From contig DXRF01000016.1 in assembly GCA_019411205.1 (NCBI GenBank), positions 1-22,686 on the forward strand: a DNA stretch of 22,686 nucleotides, in the 5' to 3' direction. How positions within the stretch are numbered: position 1 is the first letter of the stretch; each line of letters begins with the position of its first letter. The notes under the pieces are model-generated. The model ran no database searches. It was given only the letters and a program-made list of their open reading frames with translations, and had not been told where the DNA came from. The translations under genes and the position numbers were made by a program. This stretch comes from Parabacteroides sp. GTDB lineage: Bacteria; Bacteroidota; Bacteroidia; Bacteroidales; Tannerellaceae. Shown here piece by piece: positions 1-10,200 of this stretch.

Positions 1-454
1 TTACGAGATTATGTGCTTGTCTTTGCTAAAAAAAGAGAGGGCTTTTGTGGAATGAGGAACCGTATTTTGTCGATTTACTACCTGTCATATTCGTTTTTAC
101 ATTTGTTTATTCGATTATTTTATATGCTTTTTCAAAAGCAAAAGAAGATAACTTACTGATTTACAACTATACAATAAAAACACCATGTTTTAGAAGTGAT
201 AGAGAAGTGATAGAAGAGTGATAGAGAAAACGTTCTCTATCACCACCTATTAACGATTGAATATCAATAGCTACAACCTCCTAAGTGACTCCTTTCGTCG
301 AATATGTAAACAATTTCGATTCTTCGTTAACAACCATCGTTTGGCCAATTTGTTCGAAGCGAACTGCCTCAACGGGAAATTGATCAGATGTAGTATGGAC
401 CTGCTTCGCGGGAAAAACCCGAATCCATTTACTAACTATGTGAAGAAAGACTGC
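1..454. other. AT-rich intergenic region upstream of the hydrolase unit
   Basis: No convincing gene is visible in this stretch. The short open frames at 257-505 and 281-568 have no recognisable protein features and overlap the promoter or the start of the next gene on opposite strands. The region is AT-rich in its first 250 bases. It holds a small perfect inverted repeat (TGCTTTT/AAAAGCA at 125-140, two-base loop) and the striking 11-bp repeat cluster at 196-243, listed separately. The end of a gene from left of the window could lie at the very edge, but nothing supports it. Confidence 0.6.
196..243. repeat. Three tandem 11-bp repeats followed by an inverted copy
   Basis: Positions 196-206, 207-217 and 218-228 read GTGATAGAGAA, GTGATAGAAGA and GTGATAGAGAA, directly head to tail. 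After a 4-base spacer (AACG, 229-232) the exact reverse complement TTCTCTATCAC follows at 233-243. The third and fourth units therefore form a perfect 11-bp inverted repeat. The 11-bp period is close to one helical turn, which would place each unit on the same face of DNA. No T-run follows, so a standard intrinsic terminator is less likely than a protein-binding array, a dispersed genomic repeat or an RNA hairpin. The function is unknown. Confidence 0.85.
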
Positions 455-462
455 TATATTTG
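455..462 (+). promoter_or_regulatory. Bacteroidota -7 promoter box for the propeller hydrolase/GH29 unit
   Basis: TATATTTG matches the Bacteroidota -7 consensus TAnnTTTG exactly and lies 48 bases before the preferred ATG at 511. No well-spaced TTTG -33 box is seen; TTTA at 428-431 is the nearest and is too far. An imperfect inverted repeat starts at its 3' end: TGCCT 461-465 with AGGCA 482-486, and CGAC 468-471 with GTCG 476-479. It spans the likely start of transcription and could be an operator or leader hairpin. Confidence 0.55.
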
Positions 463-510
463 CCTCACGACGCTTGTCGCAAGGCAAATCATCGTAAATA
501 CCTAAATAAA

Positions 511-2142
511 ATGAACACACACAAACTATACTTGCTGCTCGCAGCAACTTGTCTGATTTCCCTGTCACTCACCGCCCAAATCACGGAAAGAGAACGGCCG
601 GCAGAATGGAAACACCTCATTACAGGCGGACGCTACATGGACCGTTTCGAAGCAATGCCCGAAGGTACGCTCTCCGAGGGAACGTGGGGAGCGGACAGTG
701 TACGCCCTCGCTATATCGACAACGGCATCGAACATCCCGATATCTCCTTCTGGGGAGGCAATATCCTGCAAACTCCAGACCGAAAATACCACCTGTTCGT
801 ATGCGGATGGCCGGAAAGCGCTCCCAAAGGGCATATGGAATGGCCCAATTCAACCGTTTATCATGCAACCGGCGATCATCTGCATGGGCCTTTCACCATC
901 CAAGACACAATTGGGAAAGGGCATAACCCGGAGGCTTTCGTCCTCAATGACGGCCGGATCGTCGTATATGTCATCGACGGATATTATATAGCCGACCAAG
1001 TCAACGGCCCCTGGCAATATGGAAAGTTCACGTTCAATCCCCGCGACCGGAAAATCATCGAAGGATTGAGCAACCTCAGCTTTGCCAAAAGGCAGGATGG
1101 TTCTTACCTGATGGTTTGCCGGGGAGGAGGCATCTGGATCAGCAAAGACGGCATTGCCCCTTACGAGCAGATCACAGACAAGCGGGTTTATCCGCCTGTC
1201 AAAGGAGAGTTCGAGGACCCGGTCATCTGGCGGGACTCCCTGCAATACCACCTGATTGTGAATGATTGGCTGGGACGTATCGCCTTCTACCAACGTTCCA
1301 AAGACGGCATCCATTGGGTGACGGAGCAAGGGGAAGCATATATGCCCGGAATCTCCTTCCACCAGGACGGGCATGTCGAGCATTGGTTCAAATACGAACG
1401 CCCTAAAGTCTTCCAAGACAAACAGGGACGTGTAGAGCAGATGAACTTCGCCGTCATCGATACCGTCAAATGGGATGATCATGGTAATGACAACCACAGT
1501 TCGAAAAACATCTGTATCCCGATGAACAAAGGGATGCTATTGTCCGTCCTGAACCAAAAACCGATAACGGCCTCCACAGAAACCATCCAGGTCAAAGTTC
1601 TGGCAGAAGAAGGTTTCGATCCGATCCGGGAAATCGATGTGCCGTCCCTACGGTTCGGTTCATACAACGAAGTGAACTTCGGACGGGGAAGCCAAGTGGT
1701 CCGGACCGAAAGCTCCGGAAAAGACCTGATCCTCACGTTCGACGGACGGGGAAGCGGTATCACACCGGATGAATTCGCCCCCAAAATGATCGGAAAAGAC
1801 AAGCAAGGAAAAATGCTGTTCGGCTATGCGAGCCTGCCATATGCCGATTATACGCCAGCTCTGCTGTCCAGTTTGTGTCCCGTTTACCGGAAAGACAAAA
1901 ACGAAGTCAGAGTCGAGATCCAGAACTTCGGGCTTTCGGCCTCCGAAGAGACAACCATCGAGGTCAAACAGAACGGGGAGCTAATGGGCAGCCGGAAAAT
2001 AAAGGCGCTAAAACCGTATGAGAAAACGGAACTGGCCTTTACTCCCAAGAAAGGAGAATGGACAGATAAGGCCGGTTACCAAGTCGTGTTCCTCCAGGAC
2101 GGACAAGTTGTAGAGACAAATAATTTCACTATTCAACAATAA
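511..2142 (+). CDS. Secreted GH43/GH117-like five-bladed beta-propeller glycoside hydrolase
   Basis: This is a 543-residue protein with a clear signal peptide (MNTHKLYLLLAATCLISLSLTAQ), so it is exported to the periplasm or beyond. An in-frame ATG at 460 lies inside the promoter box and would place 17 charged residues before the signal peptide, so ATG 511 is preferred. Residues about 60-400 show propeller-blade repeats. Three acidic residues sit where GH43-type enzymes carry theirs: D77 in HPDISFWGG (candidate base), D236 in FEDPVIW (candidate pKa modulator) and E296 in YERPKVF (candidate acid). The C-terminal 110 residues resemble a CARDB/Ig-like beta-sandwich. It is followed after 12 bases by the GH29 gene and is surely co-transcribed with it. 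The fold and hydrolase nature are fairly secure; the exact GH family and substrate are not. The family assignment comes from motif resemblance only. Confidence 0.7.
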   Translation: MNTHKLYLLLAATCLISLSLTAQITERERPAEWKHLITGGRYMDRFEAMPEGTLSEGTWGADSVRPRYIDNGIEHPDISFWGGNILQTPDRKYHLFVCGWPESAPKGHMEWPNSTVYHATGDHLHGPFTIQDTIGKGHNPEAFVLNDGRIVVYVIDGYYIADQVNGPWQYGKFTFNPRDRKIIEGLSNLSFAKRQDGSYLMVCRGGGIWISKDGIAPYEQITDKRVYPPVKGEFEDPVIWRDSLQYHLIVNDWLGRIAFYQRSKDGIHWVTEQGEAYMPGISFHQDGHVEHWFKYERPKVFQDKQGRVEQMNFAVIDTVKWDDHGNDNHSSKNICIPMNKGMLLSVLNQKPITASTETIQVKVLAEEGFDPIREIDVPSLRFGSYNEVNFGRGSQVVRTESSGKDLILTFDGRGSGITPDEFAPKMIGKDKQGKMLFGYASLPYADYTPALLSSLCPVYRKDKNEVRVEIQNFGLSASEETTIEVKQNGELMGSRKIKALKPYEKTELAFTPKKGEWTDKAGYQVVFLQDGQVVETNNFTIQQ

Positions 2143-2154
2143 TCGCTTATAAAC

Positions 2155-4296
2155 ATGAAACACACTTTTATTCTCCTACTTGGAGCCATGCTATCCCTAC
2201 AGGGGCAAGCTCAGGACAAGCAGATGCAATTTCAGAACACGATCAAGATCGAAGCTAGCGACAGCCACGCGGACATCATCGGGAAAGCGGCCCATGTCGT
2301 GCCTTCACCCAACCAGTTGGCCGCGTTGCAAAACGAGTTTATCGCCTTCATCCACTTCGGGCCGAACAGCTTCACACGCCTGGAATGGGGCAACGGAAAG
2401 GAAGACCCGAAAGTATTCGACTTGAAAGAGCTCGACACGGACCAGTGGTGCGAAGCCATGAAAGCAGCCGGCATGAAAATGGTAATCCTGACAGTCAAAC
2501 ACCATGACGGGTTCGTCTTGTGGCAAAGCCGCTATACGAAACACGGCATCATGTCCACCGGTTTCCGCAACGGCAAAGGCGACATACTGAAAGACCTGTC
2601 GGAATCCTGCCGCAAGTATGGGCTGAAGTTAGGCGTCTATCTGTCGCCGGCAGACCTCTACCAGATAGAAAACCCGGAAGGGTTGTACGGCAACCTCAGC
2701 CAATACACCAAACGGACTATCCCGCGGGAAGTCCCCGGACGACCTTTTGCCAACAAGACCCGTTTCGAATTCGTAGTGGACGACTACAACGAATACTTCC
2801 TGAACCAGCTGTTTGAAATCCTGACCGAATACGGCCCGATACACGAAGTATGGTTCGACGGAGCGCATCCCAAACGCAAAGGAGGCCAGCGCTACAACTA
2901 CCATGCCTGGAAGAAACTGATCAAGACGCTTGCTCCCAACGCTGTCATATTCGGGCGGGAAGATGTCCGGTGGTGCGGCAACGAAGCTGGTGGCACACGA
3001 TCGACCGAATGGAACGTGATCCCCTACCAGGCAAACCCGGACACGATGTCGAACTTCGCCGATATGACCGACAAAGACCTCGGAAGCCGTGAGCAGCTCT
3101 ATAAAGCCAAATACCTGCATTACCAGCAGGCCGAAACCAACACATCCATTCGCGAAGGCTGGTTCTACCGGGACGACACACACCAAAAAGTACGAAGCAC
3201 CGACGATGTTTTCGATATGTATGAACGTGCTGTAGGAGGCAACTCCACCTTCCTGCTGAACATTCCTCCCAACCGGGACGGGAAATTCTCTCCGACGGAT
3301 GTAGCCGTATTGAAGGAAACCGGCCAGCGTATCCGGGAAACCTACGAAACCGATCTGTTCCGTCAGGCAGAAGGCCCGAAAGAGGTGCTCGACCAAAATG
3401 CTGTCACCTACCTGACGGTCAATAAGGACGGAGCAGGGATCGTCATCTCCACTCCCCAACCTGTCACCCTCAACCGCCTGGTCATCCAGGAGGCGATTGC
3501 CACCAACGGCGAACGGGTGGAAAAACACGCCGTAGACGCCTGGATCGACGGAAGATGGAAAGAGATCGCCCATGCCACCAACATCGGCTACAAACGAATC
3601 CTGCGCTTCCCTGATGTCACGACAGACAAGATACGGGTCCGCATACTCGAATCCCGCCTGACACCTGCGATCTGCACCATCTCCGCCCACCACTACAAAG
3701 CCCGTCCGCCCCGGTTGAGCGCACAGAGAAACATGGACGGACTGGTTACCATCGAACCGATGCCACAGGAATTCGGCTGGAAAGCGCATGGCGAAAACAT
3801 TGCAGAGAACCTGAACGCAGGTTTCAAGATATACTATACAACAGATGGAACGGAACCATCGGCCAGCTCCACCGAATACACGACTCCTTTCCTAATGGGC
3901 AACAACGAACTGAAAGCGGTAGCCATCCTGAACGGAGAAAAGGGGGCTATCCTGCAGGAGCGGTTCGGACTGCTCAAGAAGGGATGGAAAGTAACCGCCC
4001 AAACAGCGCAGTCACTCGCAATCGACCTTGGCAGCGAACAGACGCTAAGCGGCTTTGCCTACACACCCCAAAAACAGGGTGGCAAAGGGACAGTCGCAGG
4101 TGCTATCCAAATCAGCCACGACGGGAAAAAGTGGAAAGAGGTGGAAAGCTTCGAATTCGGGAATCTTATCAACGACCCATCCAAGCGTTACCATCATTTC
4201 AAACAACCGGTCAAAGCCCGCTACATCCAAGTGACAGCCACCGAAATCGCTGCCCGTACGAAAACAACCGGGCTCGCGGAAATAGATGTATTCTAA
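2155..4296 (+). CDS. Secreted GH29 alpha-L-fucosidase with C-terminal carbohydrate-binding modules
   Basis: The 713-residue protein begins with a signal peptide (MKHTFILLLGAMLSLQGQAQ). Residues about 50-400 form the GH29 barrel: FIHFGPNSFT, TVKHHDGFVLW and VWFDGAHP, where D235 is the expected catalytic nucleophile, then GNSTFLLNIPPNRDG near the end of the barrel. Three smaller parts follow: an F5/8 type C-like sandwich (about 410-525), a chitobiase-C-like segment with IYYTTDGTEPSASS (about 545-615), and a second discoidin-like domain (about 630-713). GH29 enzymes remove alpha-L-fucose from glycans by a retaining mechanism. The extra modules and secretion suggest action on a polymer or host glycan. 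The linkage (alpha-1,2 or alpha-1,3/4) cannot be told. It is second in a two-gene unit and ends before a strong terminator. Confidence 0.92.
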   Translation: MKHTFILLLGAMLSLQGQAQDKQMQFQNTIKIEASDSHADIIGKAAHVVPSPNQLAALQNEFIAFIHFGPNSFTRLEWGNGKEDPKVFDLKELDTDQWCEAMKAAGMKMVILTVKHHDGFVLWQSRYTKHGIMSTGFRNGKGDILKDLSESCRKYGLKLGVYLSPADLYQIENPEGLYGNLSQYTKRTIPREVPGRPFANKTRFEFVVDDYNEYFLNQLFEILTEYGPIHEVWFDGAHPKRKGGQRYNYHAWKKLIKTLAPNAVIFGREDVRWCGNEAGGTRSTEWNVIPYQANPDTMSNFADMTDKDLGSREQLYKAKYLHYQQAETNTSIREGWFYRDDTHQKVRSTDDVFDMYERAVGGNSTFLLNIPPNRDGKFSPTDVAVLKETGQRIRETYETDLFRQAEGPKEVLDQNAVTYLTVNKDGAGIVISTPQPVTLNRLVIQEAIATNGERVEKHAVDAWIDGRWKEIAHATNIGYKRILRFPDVTTDKIRVRILESRLTPAICTISAHHYKARPPRLSAQRNMDGLVTIEPMPQEFGWKAHGENIAENLNAGFKIYYTTDGTEPSASSTEYTTPFLMGNNELKAVAILNGEKGAILQERFGLLKKGWKVTAQTAQSLAIDLGSEQTLSGFAYTPQKQGGKGTVAGAIQISHDGKKWKEVESFEFGNLINDPSKRYHHFKQPVKARYIQVTATEIAARTKTTGLAEIDVF

Positions 4297-4304
4297 CATA
4301 GAGC

Positions 4305-4378
4305 GGCGGTGTGTCAAAACAGCCCTGTTCTCGCGTTTGACGCGGGAACAAGTACATTTTGACACACCGCCCTTTTTT
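4305..4378 (+). terminator. Intrinsic terminator after the GH29 gene, with nested hairpin
   Basis: A perfect 15-bp inverted repeat (GGCGGTGTGTCAAAA at 4305-4319, TTTTGACACACCGCC at 4357-4371) is followed by CTTTTTT ending at 4378. The loop contains a second inverted repeat (TGTTC/GAACA with CGCG/CGCG inside). There is no T-run on the reverse strand, so it should end forward transcripts only. It separates the forward unit from the convergent GH2 gene. Confidence 0.93.
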
Positions 4379-4410
4379 CTCCGATGAAGAGTCTTTTTCA
4401 TTCTCTGCCC

Positions 4411-7221
4411 TTATTTAGAGCATAAGATGTCTTCTATTTTCAACTCCTGCAATGGATTGAACGATTCGGACACCATATATTCCAAAAGGCTCTGCCGGAA
4501 CTGGGCTGCCGCCGGGCGTTTATCCAAATCGTTTTGCAGATCAGCACCACAAACCAACAATTTGCCTTTTCCGACACGGGCTTCGTAAAGCATTCCGAGT
4601 TTGCGGTTCGTAAACCAGTCGTCGACGATATGGACGATCGGGCGAAAATCCTCCGGATAGTCATCCAAGATCATGGCATCGCAACGGTTCATCAGATCCC
4701 ACCATTGGTAGTCGCTCACTCCTTCATTCGGAAAAGCAGCCAATGCTGGATGTTTTGCATCGCAGCAGACACCAAGCGTATGCGGAGCCTGTCCACGCGT
4801 CCAGGCCGTATTCCAAAAGATACTGGAGAAGCCAACAACGATGTCGCCTCCCTTTTCAGGTGGGACAGTCCCATAGGTCAGCAGTAGGACGGATTCGCCC
4901 TTATTCAGTTTATCCTGCGCCACCCGATCCAAACGTGTCGTGATATACGGAAGATTATCTACCGCCTTTTTCACAGCCGGATATACCCAGATATTCCACT
5001 GATTCCGTATATCCGTATCCCCGACTTGGACAGAGACGAGAAGTTGGGAAGGTTCTTTGATCTCAGAAAAGTCGCAGCCAATCGTCCCGACCGGAATACA
5101 ATTGCCGAAGGGTATCTCACGCGTGAAAGAGCCTTCCTTCAATATCTGTTTATCCGCAGTCGAAACAGTCCAGCGGATCGTTGTTTCAGGAAGCGGTTTC
5201 TCGCCGAAGTGAGCTATTTCCAACGGTACTTCCAGTTTCTCATTATTCAACCAAACCATTTTCGGAAAGCGGGCCAGCGGAACCGTGCTGTTACAGAACG
5301 TGCGGTATTCTTCACCCGTCACATATCCTTTATCGTCCCAAAAAGGGTCGAGCACACCTACCAACGCCGTCCCCTGTCCGGGGAAATCGTGCAGGTCAAG
5401 AAGTTGAAAACCAGCGAAACCCGGTGTACGGAGAGCCGCTTCGATATCCGCCTTATAGCAGAGGGTCTGCAGACGACCGGAAGCATAGAGGAATTTTTCT
5501 CCCATATCTTCCATGCCTTTCTCGGCTAAAGTCTCCTTGAATATTTCCAAGTTCTTGGCCTTCAGTACACCTGTATATTTCTCTATTTCCTTGAAGTTGG
5601 GATAGACGCACCACTGCCCGATTTCGTGGCTGACAGTCGGCATATCAGTTCGGATCTTGTCTACAAAATCATAATCCGTCCGGGGAGCTTCCCGGTTGAT
5701 AATACTGTTGATACCGGCACCCCAAGCCTGTATACGCGGATCAGGGGTGTTCCAATAATCGGCATTTTCTACATACGGCCATCCGGCAGCACTGGAATAG
5801 ACACGGCGAGGATCTTTCTTCTTCCAGTCATCAACCAGGCTGGAAAGATAGCGTACCTGCTCTGCTCCACCAGGTTCATTGCCATAGACCATCATGCAGA
5901 AAGAAGGATGGTTGCCGTATTCTTCAAGGATGCGGTCGCTCTCTTCCTTCAACCACTGATCCTGCGGTTTGCCACTACCGACTTCCGCCCATCCGCCGCA
6001 TTCTACTTGCAGGTAAATTCCCATACTATCGGCCACATGAAAAGCGGCTTCCGGAGGACACCAGGAATGGAAACGGACATGATTCAAGCCGTATTCCTTA
6101 CAAGTACGGTAGATCTTAGCCCAATACTCATTTTGCATAGCGGGATATCCTGTCAGCGGAAATATACAACATTCGAGCGTACCACGTAAGAAAACGGGCT
6201 GTCCGTTGACCTCGAAACGCGTACCGTTTGCCTTGAACTCACGGAAACCGAAATCGTAAGTCTTTCTGTCAACTCCATCCGGCGACTGCAGCAAGACATT
6301 CATCCTGTAGACATTTGGGGTATGCTCAGACCAGGTTTTTAAGTCTTGTCCCATATCCATAGTCGCTTCGATATAATTATCCGAATCCTTTGCATCGACT
6401 TCCACTTGGACAAATTCACCGACCGGATCTCCTGAAGCAGTTTCCGCCTGCAAGGAAAGAGTCGAATTATCTTTTCCGGCATTTCCTGCCAGCCGTATTT
6501 TTAATTTAGCCTGCTTTCTCTCTATATCCGGATAGATTTGGACGGATTCGATATACCGGGAAGGTTTTGCCGACAGCTTGATGTCCCCGATAATGCCGTT
6601 CCAGTTACTTTGCGTATGGTCGGAGACACTATGTGCATTTATTCCGACATCTACATAAAGGCGGTTATCCACGCGTAATGTAATTGTATGCTCTCCGGCT
6701 TGCAGGCCATCCAGGACAAAACGGTTAGGGGTCTGAAGGGAGTTCCGCTCACCGACTTTCTTACCGTCCACATAGAGTGTCGTCGCCCAATGTGTCCGCT
6801 CCAAATAGAGGATAACCGGTCGGTTCTCCCAACCGGAGGGGATATTCACCTTCTTCCGATACCAGGCTACACCTACATAATGCTTGTCCGGATTTAACCA
6901 GAAAGGTACTTTGATATTACCCGGTTGCCGATATTTGGCATATTCGGGAGCATTATACCAGGAACTATCAACCACCTGTCCGGTCCACCGGGTATCCAAG
7001 CTGACATCTTCGCCTTTCTCTTGTTCTTGTAATGAACCCGGCAGACGGACAACGTCTCCCAAGTCTTTATTCTGCCACTCCTGCCCTATTCCGGCATCTG
7101 CCGGATCCAAAGCAAATTGCCACTCACCAGCCAAAGACAGTTCGGAAGAAGTCTCTTTACAGGAAAGAAAGAATACCAGGCTTATCAAAGCCCCAAATAA
7201 AAAGAAGTTCACCTGCTTCAT
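4411..7221 (-). CDS. GH2-family glycoside hydrolase lipoprotein
   Basis: The 936-residue product starts with a lipoprotein signal ending in VFFLSC followed by KETSS, so it is probably anchored in a membrane facing the periplasm or surface. The GH2 layout is complete: an N-terminal jelly-roll sugar-binding domain (about 30-215), an Ig-like domain (about 220-335) and a TIM barrel (about 340-650). E449 in VYGNEPGG is the expected acid/base and E533 in VSHEIGQW the expected nucleophile, so it should be active. The last 200 residues, with segments such as GKGKLLVCGADLQNDL, look like a glutamine-amidotransferase-like accessory domain. GH2 includes beta-galactosidases, beta-glucuronidases, beta-mannosidases and others, and the sequence does not decide among them. 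It is the last gene of the reverse operon, 49 bases after the DUF5107 gene. No clear terminator of its own is seen. Confidence 0.88.
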   Translation of the reverse strand: MKQVNFFLFGALISLVFFLSCKETSSELSLAGEWQFALDPADAGIGQEWQNKDLGDVVRLPGSLQEQEKGEDVSLDTRWTGQVVDSSWYNAPEYAKYRQPGNIKVPFWLNPDKHYVGVAWYRKKVNIPSGWENRPVILYLERTHWATTLYVDGKKVGERNSLQTPNRFVLDGLQAGEHTITLRVDNRLYVDVGINAHSVSDHTQSNWNGIIGDIKLSAKPSRYIESVQIYPDIERKQAKLKIRLAGNAGKDNSTLSLQAETASGDPVGEFVQVEVDAKDSDNYIEATMDMGQDLKTWSEHTPNVYRMNVLLQSPDGVDRKTYDFGFREFKANGTRFEVNGQPVFLRGTLECCIFPLTGYPAMQNEYWAKIYRTCKEYGLNHVRFHSWCPPEAAFHVADSMGIYLQVECGGWAEVGSGKPQDQWLKEESDRILEEYGNHPSFCMMVYGNEPGGAEQVRYLSSLVDDWKKKDPRRVYSSAAGWPYVENADYWNTPDPRIQAWGAGINSIINREAPRTDYDFVDKIRTDMPTVSHEIGQWCVYPNFKEIEKYTGVLKAKNLEIFKETLAEKGMEDMGEKFLYASGRLQTLCYKADIEAALRTPGFAGFQLLDLHDFPGQGTALVGVLDPFWDDKGYVTGEEYRTFCNSTVPLARFPKMVWLNNEKLEVPLEIAHFGEKPLPETTIRWTVSTADKQILKEGSFTREIPFGNCIPVGTIGCDFSEIKEPSQLLVSVQVGDTDIRNQWNIWVYPAVKKAVDNLPYITTRLDRVAQDKLNKGESVLLLTYGTVPPEKGGDIVVGFSSIFWNTAWTRGQAPHTLGVCCDAKHPALAAFPNEGVSDYQWWDLMNRCDAMILDDYPEDFRPIVHIVDDWFTNRKLGMLYEARVGKGKLLVCGADLQNDLDKRPAAAQFRQSLLEYMVSESFNPLQELKIEDILCSK

Positions 7222-7270
7222 AATCCTATCAATTTAAGTAATCCATATATCCGTACATCGGCTTGTTACC

Positions 7271-10200
7271 TTATATAAGGTTTCCGACCATTTGCAAATG
7301 TATCTGTACTCCCTGGTGGTTATTATCCATTCCGGCGGCGATATGGAAATAACGCTCTGCCTTGTCGAGGTTACCGAGTCCGAGATGCCCCAATCCCATC
7401 AGGTAGTTGCAATGGATGCGGTTCTTCTTGTCCATGTCGTCTTCCCAAATCTGAAGATCGGGAAGTGAAACGGCGAAATAGTCCATCTTGAAGGTGTCGA
7501 ACAAATGCTTCTCACCAAAGTCGATCAGCCGGTTAAAACGCCCGCGGGCTTCATCTTCACGTCCTAACTTACGGAGAGCAAGGCCTTGATAGAAGATTTT
7601 ATCCGGTTTCTGGTCATTGTAGTACATGGCGGCTGCCGGTTGACTGTTCCCGGTGCTGGCGGCCAGAAACAGTTCACGTGCTTCAGCTTCACGCCCCAAT
7701 GCTTGTAAAGCACAGGCTTTGTAGTAATTGAAATCGTTCTCCTGGGCACCATAGAGTTTCCCCTCGCCTAAGTTATGGGGATAGATGAAGCATTCTTCGA
7801 TCAAGTCCAATGCTTTTTCATTCTCCCCGGCTTTCAGGTAGGCTTTTACCAACTCGACACGTGCTAACTGATACTGTGTTGGGACTTTTCCCTCGCCTCC
7901 TTCCCAGGGATGGAAACGACGGGCATCGATCATGCGGATCGCTTCTTCGTAGCGTCCTGCCTGGTTCAATAAGGTGACATATTCCAGATAAAGGTCATCA
8001 CGGGAGAAAGCCACCTCCTTCAGTTTGCCCAATAAGTCCAGGCGATCGGCATGGGGACGGTTCAGGCGCTTATACAGTTGGTCGAGTTCCATCAGGATGC
8101 GGGCATCCCGTATATCCAGCCTAAACGCTTTTTCGAGCAGAGCCACTGCTTCCTGCTGTTTATTCTGTTTGTTGAAATAGGCCAATGACAAATTACGGAG
8201 AACTGTCGGAAACGTATCGTCCTGTTCGACCGACTTTTCCCATTCGGCTATCGCTTCAGGATACTGCCGCTTGTCGTACCACAGGTTACCTAAATAATAA
8301 TGAGCTTTGGGTGCGATATCCGCAAACCGGATTACCGCCTGTAAAGCTGTGATCGCTTCGGGGGCATTCGGGAAACAACAGTCAGCCGGTTGGTGCTCGG
8401 CAACACAGACAGCCATTTCAGCCTCTTTCAGACGGCCTAAGGATAACAGGAACCAGCTTTTATAATAATGCAACAATGTGCGTTCCGAAACAACCACTTC
8501 GAAAGCGGCTTCAACCACTTTCAAGGCTTCTTCAAAGCAGCCGGCAGAAGCATAATCGAGCGATAATTCCTCGTAGTTATGCCCTTCCGAACGCATCCGT
8601 ACAAGCAGGTCATCCAGGACAGCCTTCTCGCCCGTCAACAAATATTCTTCAAAGCTACAACCGAAGTTGAAACGGTCGATCGCAAGGGATTCCCGGATCA
8701 GAGCCAATGCCTCGTCCACACGTCCGAGATGACGGAGAACGACAGCTTTCAGATGACGGCCGCGCAAGTTATGCCAGTTGCGGAGCAGGGATTTATCTAT
8801 TTCATACAAAGCATCTTCCCAATTACCTTTCGAGGCTGACAACTGGGCCAGCGAATAATATCCGGCATCCTGCCAGGCTGCATTCCAACAGGCTTTATAG
8901 AAATAGTCGTAGGCCTCATCCGTCTTACCCTGATATTTCAGCGACAACCCGAGATTATACAAGGGCTCGCCGTCATACGGGTTCGGATTCTTTTCCGTCA
9001 GTGTCTTGACAGCACGACGCAAATAAGATTCGGCTTTTGCAAACTGCCCCTTGCGGATCAGCCACAATCCCATTGCGTTATTGTTGCGGACATCATCCGG
9101 ATCACGGTTGAGTGCCTCTTCATAATAGTCGGTTGCGGCATAGGTTGCATGACGATATTGTTCAAGATGCAAGCCGGTCAGGTAAAGCTGTTCCGTCGTT
9201 TGGATATCCTTCGGATCGAGCGCGGCTTTTGCCGGTTCGGGTACTTCCTTTATCTCATCGGGTTCAGGTTCCCAGGACAGAAGGAGCTTCCCTTTCGAAT
9301 TGCAGATAGAGACACGGATACCGGTCAGAGCATCGACCGGGACCCACTCTTCGAAGATTGTTTCAGGTGAGATATCCCGAATGAGATCCAGGACTTGTTC
9401 CTCTCCTTTCACCACCACGATATGCAAATCCTTCTGTGCCGAAGTAGCAAAGATTTTCAAGCGGGAAGCATTGCCTTCCGGTTCAATGTTCATCAACAGG
9501 TCGGAAGAAGCGTTCTTTACCACTCCCAATTCCCGGTATGGCATAAAATACTGGGTAAAAGTCTTTTCTTCATATGGTTGCAACCAAGTGAAATCCGGTT
9601 GGTTATCGGTGTAGACTCCCGTCATCAGCTCGATATAAGGGCCGTCCGCATCGGTCAGGTTGCGATCCCAGGCCTGTCCGAAATCGCCGTTTCCCCAAGT
9701 CCATTGCTTTTTGCCCGGAGAGACATGGTGGTCGGCTACGTGCAAGACACCGGCACGGGTATCGTTTTCATAGCCGCCGACAAAATCATATTTGGAACGG
9801 ATCGCCATATAGGATGTCGGCACGGGGATATTCTTATAGCGGGAGATATCGACACCTGCCGAATAGTCCATCTTATAATAGGTTCCGGTAGCGATCGGGT
9901 AACGCGAAACATCCCGCTTTCCATGGTCGAACACGGCGTTCACATCACCGGGGAAGACCGACTGATACTGCTCGTTCACGGCAACCGCCGGATTCGCCCA
10001 CCAAAGAAAAGTCTGCGGAACAGGAGTCGGATTGTACACCTTGCCCTGTATTTCCAGAACAGCACGTCCCGGACGTAACGTGAACCCGGCCATTCCTTTC
10101 TGGTGGAACATACGTTCCCTTTCGCTGACCCAAACAACCACACTGCCGTCCGTCTTTTTCTCGATCGAATAATCTACCGGAAGGAACGTGCTCGGACGGT

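Noticed and set aside
218..243. Intrinsic terminator for a gene left of the window
   Set aside because: The 11-bp inverted repeat is perfect but lacks a T-run on either side and is part of a larger direct-repeat array.
460..510. Upstream ATG extending the propeller hydrolase by 17 residues
   Set aside because: The ATG overlaps the promoter box and would bury the signal peptide behind a charged stretch.
2629..3789. A 386-codon reverse frame inside the GH29 gene
   Set aside because: It is opposite the conserved GH29 barrel; the translation shows no recognisable motif, signal or promoter.
5026..6189. Forward frames of 167 and 187 codons within the GH2 gene
   Set aside because: They are opposite the catalytic barrel of an intact GH2 enzyme and show no features of their own.
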